Source: Erodium maritimum (taxonomy: Eukaryota > Streptophyta > Magnoliopsida > Geraniales > Geraniaceae). Taken from it: a stretch of DNA of 64,000 bases. The stretch lies in the NCBI GenBank assembly GCA_963921825.1, contig OY997589.1:44278638-44342637 (forward strand), given 5' to 3'. This document shows positions 57,321-64,000 of the stretch, piece by piece. Each line of letters starts with the position of its first letter. The first letter of the stretch is position 1. The notes under the pieces are model-generated. The model was not told the origin of the DNA. It was given only the letters and a program-made list of their open reading frames with translations, and did no database searches. A program made the position numbers and the translations under genes.

Positions 57321-57678
57321 CAATGCATGACTCACCATTGTAGACCACAATTTATTTTAAGTCCTGCATCAAGTATCTAATCCAAACCCTTAATTATACA
57401 TGCTCTTATATACTTTTCCCAACATATAATGCAATTCAGTTTGAAAAATTCTGAAATGGGTGCATCAAATTCCCTGTCGATTTGAAAGCAATTTATTTGT
57501 AGTTTGATCAACCATTTTTAAACTATCTGAAATGAACCACAGGCTTCTCAAATCTTCTCCAAGTTTCTCCCTCCCGAAACTACATGACGCGTACAATTCC
57601 AAATTCCATTTTATTACATGACTGCCACTGTCACTCCATTTTCCATAAAGCTCTTCACTCTCCGATTTATCGTGATCC
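57321..57678 (+). promoter_or_regulatory. Upstream region of the HIL1-like gene
   Basis: This 358-bp interval between the retroposon tail and the ATG must hold the core promoter and 5' leader. A GAA-TTC-GAA cluster (57443-57445, 57449-57451, 57453-57455) resembles a heat-shock element, but the spacing is not the ideal alternating 2-bp. No clear TATA box. C/T-rich leader (57545-57580 and 57650-57670). Confidence 0.35.
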
Positions 57679-60600
57679 ATGGCTTCTCTTCAAGCTCACC
57701 CTACTTGCTTCCGCTTTCAGCGATCTCCGTGTCTCCTCCCGCCCAACCTTCGTCACTTCACGAACCCTATCTTTCCCGGCAGAATCCGGTTGTCTTCTGC
57801 TCCGGAAAGTGTCCGATTCAGAGGTGCCTTCCACTCCGTTCGATGCACCAATTCGGAAGTAGAGAGTGTTCCGGCCGACGAGAGAATCCAGAGGCCTCCG
57901 TTTGACATCAATCTCGCCGTCATCCTTGCTGGCTTCGCTTTCGAAGCCTATACTAGCCCGCCGGTAATTTGAAATCTCCTTTTATGTGTGGCTCCTGAGA
58001 ATATAGTTGACATGAAGCAAATTGTGAGCTATTGAGTTTTAGTAAAGTAAAACTCAGATTCAATTGAGCCGATTAATTGGGAATTTTGGACTTCGAATTC
58101 ATGGATGATTAAACTCGTTTTGCGCAGGAAAATGAGGGGAGGCGCGAGATTGATGCTGCTGATTGTCAGACAGTGTATCTTTCAGAGTATGCAGCCCTTT
58201 CTTTCTTTTAGAACTTGAAGATCAATGGAGTTTGTAGACGCTTTTCTTCCTGTTACATGATTTGATGCTCTCTACTTTTCATCAGTTGCTCATTCTTTGA
58301 ACCGATCTGACTTTGTATTTTGTCTTTACCTTCATGTAAAGTTTGTAGTTAATTATGCTCCGATATGGTCTATACACACAGGTCATTTGTTCGAGAGATT
58401 TATGATGGCCAGTTATTCATAACATTGAAGAAAGGTTTGGATTTACCTGCCATGGACCCATGGGTAGAACATCCTCTTTTGTGGATACTATTTCTCATTT
58501 AAATTTGGTTTCCTTCAAACGTTCATTCTAATCCTACTGTTTTGTGGTCAGGGAACAAGTGATCCATATGTTGTAATGCAGTTGGATGGTCAGGTTGTCA
58601 AAAGCAAGATCAAATGGGGGTAGGTTAGGTATTTTGGAATTTCAGAATTACAAACTAGTAACTACATTTGCAATGTTGAAGTGAGTGTCACATTATAATC
58701 ATTCTTTACATTCTTATTTATTTGTTGTGATAAATGATTTATATTCATTTTATGTACAAATATATGATGCCAGGACAAAAAAGCCAACATGGAATGAGGA
58801 ATTTACATTTCATACGAAGTTTCCCCCGACAAAAAATTTCCAGGTCAATATGACACTTTCTGTAATTTGGATTTCTATTTCTTCTTCTGATATTTTATTG
58901 TCTCAGCAAACATTATGGGGCTGAGACATGTCTTTGAATATTTTTATCGTTGCAACCCTGTGTTTATCAAGTCCTCAAGATGGACTATTAAGCCTGTGGA
59001 TCCATTGCCACCCCCTAACATGCAGACCGTGAGCTCTGATATCATGTTAAAGCCTCACCCACCTAAAAACTCAAACTGATAGGCAGAAGCCCCAAGAAGC
59101 TTGTCAAGTGGCATACGGATCAGCATCAGTATCTACCTGTAATCAAGATCTCCATCATTCAAAATATCAAGATGGGTCTGCATTTCCCGAAGTGTTGAGA
59201 AGTTGACAGTGATAAGATTCTTGCAACGCAGACCTGTAATAGAATCTTCTGCAAAGGCATATTTAGGGGATAACAACTAAGACTTGTTCCCAACCTCAAT
59301 GTATTGGATCTGGCCTGGAATTAATGATTTCTCCAAACTTATATGCCTTAAGTTCAGTTGACATTCATTTATGTGCATGAATGAATAGTTTCTTAGGAGA
59401 TTGGTTCTGTTTTCATCTTGATCAACTATAAGAAAATGGCTTTAACCAATTGTTGTGTCAATAGCAACTATGCAATTATTATTTTCCAGCCTACTCATCC
59501 TCCTCTTCCTTCTCGTCACCATTATAAGTTCATAACTTTCGTTGTTATTTGTTCAAGGATGATGGATATAGATTGTAAATCTGCCGTATACATGTCCTAG
59601 GTATTTTGTTAATTTTTTTATTACTAAATAATGTCACCTGAAAGATTAGCCTTTGACTAGAAATACTAAATCCTTTCTTGTAAAAAGAGATGGTAGAAAG
59701 ATATTTGTCATCTTCAATTTATTTTGGGGAACTATTAACAAGTTGCTTCACGTCACTTTCTAACATGTGGTATTGAACTAAAGGTTGCAGCTTGGGATGC
59801 AAACCTTATAACTCCACATAAGCGTATGGGAAATGCAGGCATCAATTTGGAGCGCTTCAGCGATGGTAAGATAGTTCTACCAATTACTTGCTTAATTTTC
59901 GTATTTATGAAGTTGATTAGTAAATCTTGACGGTTCCTATATACTTAGCGCCTTACCGGGTGAGGTGGAATCCATACATAGTTATGTGTAGTTACTCTAC
60001 CTATGAGTATCGTAAACGTTAAGCATTGGAAGCTGTAAATATCTTGAAACTATGTTACATTTAAACTTGGGATAATTGTCAAAAACTACCCTAAAGTTTC
60101 GTCCACAAACGAGTTGAGGCACAAAGTTTCGTCCACACTGTGTGGCTACCCTGAAGTTTTGTCCACGACTTTTTTAGTTTTGACGTAATAGGGATGTTCA
60201 GAATGATGACCTGGGCAGTGCTTCCCCGATTGAATAGAAGCGTGGACAAAACTTCAATGCACCCACAAAGCGTGGACAAAACTTAAATGCACCCACAAAA
60301 GCGTGGGCAAAACTTCAATGCACCCACAAAATCGTGGACAAAACTTCAGTGCACCGACAAAGCGTGGACAAAACTTTGTGCATCAACTCGTTTGTGGACG
60401 AAACTTTAGGGTAGTTTTTGACAATTATCCCTTTAAACTTTATGTGATTGTTGCAGCCAGCAAGAATGAAGTCATCTTGTTGTGATTCCACCAATAATAT
60501 GCCAAATTACTTAAATATATACTAAGTTTTGAGACAAGGGCGGTCGTGTTTTGTTTGAAAATGGTAATACAACTAGCATTTGTTTTGCTAGGAAATTCGC

Positions 60601-63600
60601 ACGAAGTTCTGGTGGAGTTGGAAGGAATGGGAGGTGGTGGGAAGATACTACTAGAGGTAAGTACCCTTGGTGAATGAAGATTTTCTATATGCCAAAGGTT
60701 CCAGCATCAGCAAGGATTTGGCAGTAGCTGTTCTACTTTTTGAGAGGGCACACCACTTTTCAATAGATATTAAGAGTCCATATCATAGATAACACTATCG
60801 GATAATAAAGTATCTTGTGGCTCCCATTTCCCAATTTTCATAAGAACGCATACTATGATTTACATTTCTATCAGCATGAATACAGAGCATCTATAGGAAA
60901 ACTTGTAATCTTGAAAATTAATTGCGTTGGTACTTTTGTGGAATTTCCCTTATATCTGACAATTGGTAAATCCAACACAAAAACAGAATGGGTTTCTTAG
61001 AAAGCTTCGTTCACTGATGCTGCCTAGTGTGAAAAACCAAATATGTTGATCAGAATTAGGTGCATTAATTTTATTTGTTTATAAGAAATGAGCTTATTCC
61101 CATCGGACAGATTTTTTTATTAACAAGAAAGTTCAGTGACTCATACAGATATCTGGATCTTCCTTTGGAATTCATTATGCTCCTCCTAAAATTTTGTATC
61201 TACCCCTTTGGACATTCAGGAGTTGTTCGAACTTCGACCACTGAGAATTACAATTTCAGAAATATAAAAACTCTCCAACTTTAGTATATCTTAGAACATG
61301 GATTTTATGAATATTATCTAGAAGGTGGTATTATTCACCAACAATTTGAGTTATATATTATCATGTTTCATGGTCATAAAGGTAATAAATATCTATGTCT
61401 TAACATTTGTTTATTAGTTTTAGTTCTGATGGTCATGAGTTCTTAGGTCAAGTATAAAAATTTCGAGCAAATTGAGGACGGAAATATGTGGTAGAGGGTT
61501 CCCTTTGTTTCTGAATTTCTTCGTAATAATGGCTTCTAGTCTGCTTAAAAATTGGTTGTTGGGTCTGAGAAAGTTTGTTAGATCATCTACTGCCGAGGAT
61601 TACAATTTTAGAAATATAAAAATCCTCCAACTTTAGTATATCTTAGAACATGGATTTTATGAATATTATCTAGAAGCTGGTATTATTCACCAACAATTTG
61701 AGTGATATATTATCATGTTTCATGGTCATAGTGGTAATAGAAATATATGTCTCAACATTTGCTTATTACTTTTACTTCTGATGGTCATGAGTTTTCAGGT
61801 CAAGTATAAAAATTTCAAGCAAATTGAGGACGAAAAAATGTGGTGGAGGGTTCCCTTTGTTTCTGAATTTCTTCGTAATAATGGCTTTGAGTCTGCTTTA
61901 AAAATGGTTATTGGCTCTGAGAAAGTTCAAGCACGACAATTTGTAGAATATGCTTTTGGAAAATTGAAGTCATTCAATGATGTAAACCTCTGGAAGGATT
62001 GGTTAATGAGCAGGGATAAGTATGAAATGGAAGGGATTCAAAGATCCAACAATTCGGTTATCATGTCAGAATCACCTTCCCAGATGGAGGGTAATTTAGA
62101 GGACCTTGGCACAGCTAATTTTGGTATAGATCAATCGCACTCTGAGCCTGTAGTGCATGATGTTGGCACAGCTAAGTTAGATGCATATTATTGGAAGAAC
62201 TTTGCTGATATCATCAATGAAAATGTTGTTAAAAAACTTGGGGTGCCTGTTCCTGAGAAACTAAAGTGGGATGGGTTTGACTTATTAAATGGAATCGGCT
62301 TACAGTCGCGTAAGATTGCAGAAGCAGGTTACATTGAGTCGGGACTTGCGGCGCCAGAAAGGCAGGATGTTGATAGTAGTAAAACTGTTAGCCTACCCGC
62401 CATTAGTGCAATCCAATCTTCACTTCCAGATATTAAGAAAGCAACTAAGGACTTACTAAAGCAAACTGATTCTGTACTAGGAGCATTAATGGTTCTAACC
62501 GCAGCAGTTTCTCAGTTAAACAAGGAAGGACGTCTTGGAGGAGATAATGAAACTACAGCAGACAAGACAGAAGACAATGTGGCCTACTCCATGAACGGGA
62601 AGCTTGTTAACTCTCAAGGTCGGTCAGTTTTGGATGAAAAGAAAGCTGAGGAAATGAAAGCTCTCTTTTCAACTGCAGAGAGTGCTATGGAGGCTTGGGC
62701 TATGCTTGCCACATCACTTGGACAATCCAGTTTTATTAAGTCTGAATTTGAGAAAATTTGTTTCTTGGACAATGAAACTACAGATACACAGGTATGCTTT
62801 CTCAATTCACATGAATACCCTAACATACATGGTATGAAATTAATTCTTCTGTGAATCACTTAGACAAAGGAAGCTGCAGGTGGCAATTTGGCGTGATTCT
62901 GTGCGGAGAAGATTAGTTGTTGCTTTCAGGGGAACAGAACAAGTAAATTATGTCTTACATCTCAGTCTAGTTGGGTTTGGATTGTAGTTCACAATTTTTC
63001 TGTTTTTTCCATTTCATCAGGCAAGATGGAAGGACTTGCGAACCGATCTAATGCTAGCTCCCACTGGGTAATGCCTAACTATTCGTAGTTATAACTCATA
63101 TGATATTTATTTAACTTGTCACTTTGAGAGCTGCGTGCATTATAGTATCTAGTTTATTCTGTCTGTTTGTCATTATGTTTCAGTTTTGGTGCCCTACCAG
63201 TGCGTATGCTGGTTTGTCATTATATTTCAGTATTGGTGCCCTACCAGTGCGTATGCTGGTTTGTCATTATATTTCAGTATTGGTGCCCTACCATTCCATA
63301 TCGTGAATTGCGTTGTCGTCGCCAAGTTCAGTTTTTTCATAACTAAAGCAAGGAAGTTTAAGAAATAAAGCAAGAAATGGCTTTTTATTTTTATTTTTAT
63401 AATAACATCATTCTATCCGTGCTTTGGTACATGATTTATTCTTGTCCATTAATTTCCTGTTCCTGGTGCATATATGTCTCTTTGAGAAGTTCATCCACTG
63501 AGTTACATATTTTATTTGCTCTCTGTTTCTGTCATATCCTCTGATAGGTTAAACCCTGAAAGATTGGGAGGAGACTTCAAGCAAGAAGTTCAGGTACACA

Positions 63601-64000
63601 TAGATTATGAATTAATTGGAAGAATAAAAACGTGAAGTGATTGTATTTGGAAAATCATGTGGGATGCACTTGTTATTGCACCCGTTTAACTACTTTGCCT
63701 TTTATGGGTTTGTGATTGTGCTATTTTTATTTTAGGTTCACAGTGGCTTTCTAAGTGCATATGATTCTGTCCGAATAAGAATCATCTCTCTCATCAAGCT
63801 TTCAATTGGTTATAAGTAAGTTGTTCCTTTGTATAATGGTGTGTGTAACTGTTAAGGGAAACTTAGCAATCCAAGGATCTAAAGTAAATCAAACTCAAGA
63901 TCCTCTGTTTTTATCTGTCTAGCGCTCTGTTTAATTTGCATTATATGCCACATGAAAAGTAATAGACTAATAATTAATTTCCTCAACAGATCCTAGGCCT
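57679..64000 (+). CDS. HIL1: HIL1-like chloroplast C2-domain class-3 lipase (5' part, continues off right edge)
   Basis: Exons: 57679-57963, 58128-58186, 58382-58463, 58552-58619, 58774-58843, 59784-59865, 60592-60656, 61799-62791, 62880-62942, 63021-63067, 63548-63593, 63736-63815, then beyond. All phases join, giving 646 codons so far. Residues 1-60 are Ser/Arg/Pro-rich like a plastid transit peptide; 75-90 is hydrophobic (INLAVILAGFAFEAY). About 110-235 is a C2 domain (GQLFITLKKGLDLPAMDPWG, TSDPYVVMQL, WNEEFTFHT). A long helical linker follows, then the lipase_3 start (RRLVVAFRGTEQ, WKDLRTDLMLAP, VHSGFLSAYDSV) with the FRGTE oxyanion element. The GxSxG serine lies outside the window. It matches Arabidopsis At4g13550, HEAT INDUCIBLE LIPASE1, known to release 18:3 from plastid MGDG under heat. 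Exon 13 acceptor is probably 63995-63996, since the CAG at 63987-63989 gives an immediate TAG. Confidence 0.85.
60069..60431. mobile_element. Hairpin MITE in HIL1-like intron
   Basis: Ends GGGATAATTGTCAAAAACTA and its near-perfect inverse, a terminal repeat of about 65 bp. A perfect 9-bp target duplication TTTAAACTT lies at 60060-60068 and 60432-60440. The middle has about five copies of a 30-bp unit containing GTGGACAAAACTTCAATGCA (60240-60375). Mutator-type, recent, inserted between exons 6 and 7 without touching splice sites. Confidence 0.92.
61223..61930 (+). repeat. 352-bp tandem duplication covering the intron 7 end and exon 8 start
   Basis: Copy 1 (about 61223-61577) and copy 2 (about 61578-61930) match at an offset of 352 bp through the acceptor and the first 45 codons of exon 8. 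In copy 1 the acceptor reads TTCTTAG (61446) and the exon-like part gives VKYKNFEQIEDGNMW followed by TAG (61492-61494). Copy 2 is the intact exon 8 start at 61799. Copy 1 is therefore a pseudo-exon. Confidence 0.9.

Noticed and set aside
60303..60485. 60-codon open frame in the lipase intron
   Set aside because: It reads through the MITE's 30-bp array and right arm; not an exon.
62851..62879. Splice acceptor CACTTAG for lipase exon 9
   Set aside because: It would give an in-frame TGA after ten codons; the acceptor GCTGCAG at 62877-62879 gives the conserved VAIWRDS frame.

Overview
This window is nuclear DNA of a flowering plant, most likely a eudicot. The evidence is an intron-rich plant gene for a plastid C2-domain/class-3 lipase at the right end, exons of a spliceosomal SF3B5 gene, and a dense set of plant transposable elements: Ty3/gypsy chromovirus, Ty1/copia, L1-type LINE, PIF/Harbinger, and Mutator-like elements with Ulp1/DUF1985. 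I cannot name the species.

Layout. (A) 1-24755 is a minus-strand DUF1985/Ulp1-protease-type gene remnant, broken by a solo LTR (251-793) and, inside one intron, by a 21.7 kb gypsy nest (1879-23532, target duplication ATTTA). The 5' LTR of that gypsy holds a copia fragment, and the LTR of that fragment holds a second, complete copia of the same family (4173-12630, target duplication CATAT). (B) 25300-35160 is a LINE ORF1 remnant split by an approx. 2.3 kb LTR-like element (27047-33419). That element contains a non-autonomous Harbinger (28828-29889) and a solo chromovirus LTR (30104-33122). (C) 35165-41870 holds SF3B5 exons on the minus strand. They are separated by two inverted-repeat MITEs and a PIF/Harbinger element whose transposase frame has one stop. 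A third MITE carrying another solo LTR lies just downstream. (D) 42168-48190 has an internally deleted gypsy, a Pack-MULE carrying pieces of a UDP-glycosyltransferase and a TPR-like gene, a copia gag piece, the last exon of a small LEA/KIN-like gene, and a foldback element with internal 245-bp repeats. (E) 48841-57320 has LINE-derived retroposons with target duplications, an unrecognised minus-strand gene fragment and a second, frameshifted PIF transposase. (F) 57679-64000 is the only apparently functional host gene, a HIL1-like chloroplast lipase running off the right edge. One intron carries a hairpin MITE and another a duplicated, stop-containing copy of the exon 8 start.

There is no operon-like organisation. 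The region is a graveyard of nested insertions around one live gene. Direct repeats at insertion borders let the insertion order be read, and several reading frames or exons reconnect once the insertions are removed. All amino-acid calls are my own reading of the sequence; no database search was possible.
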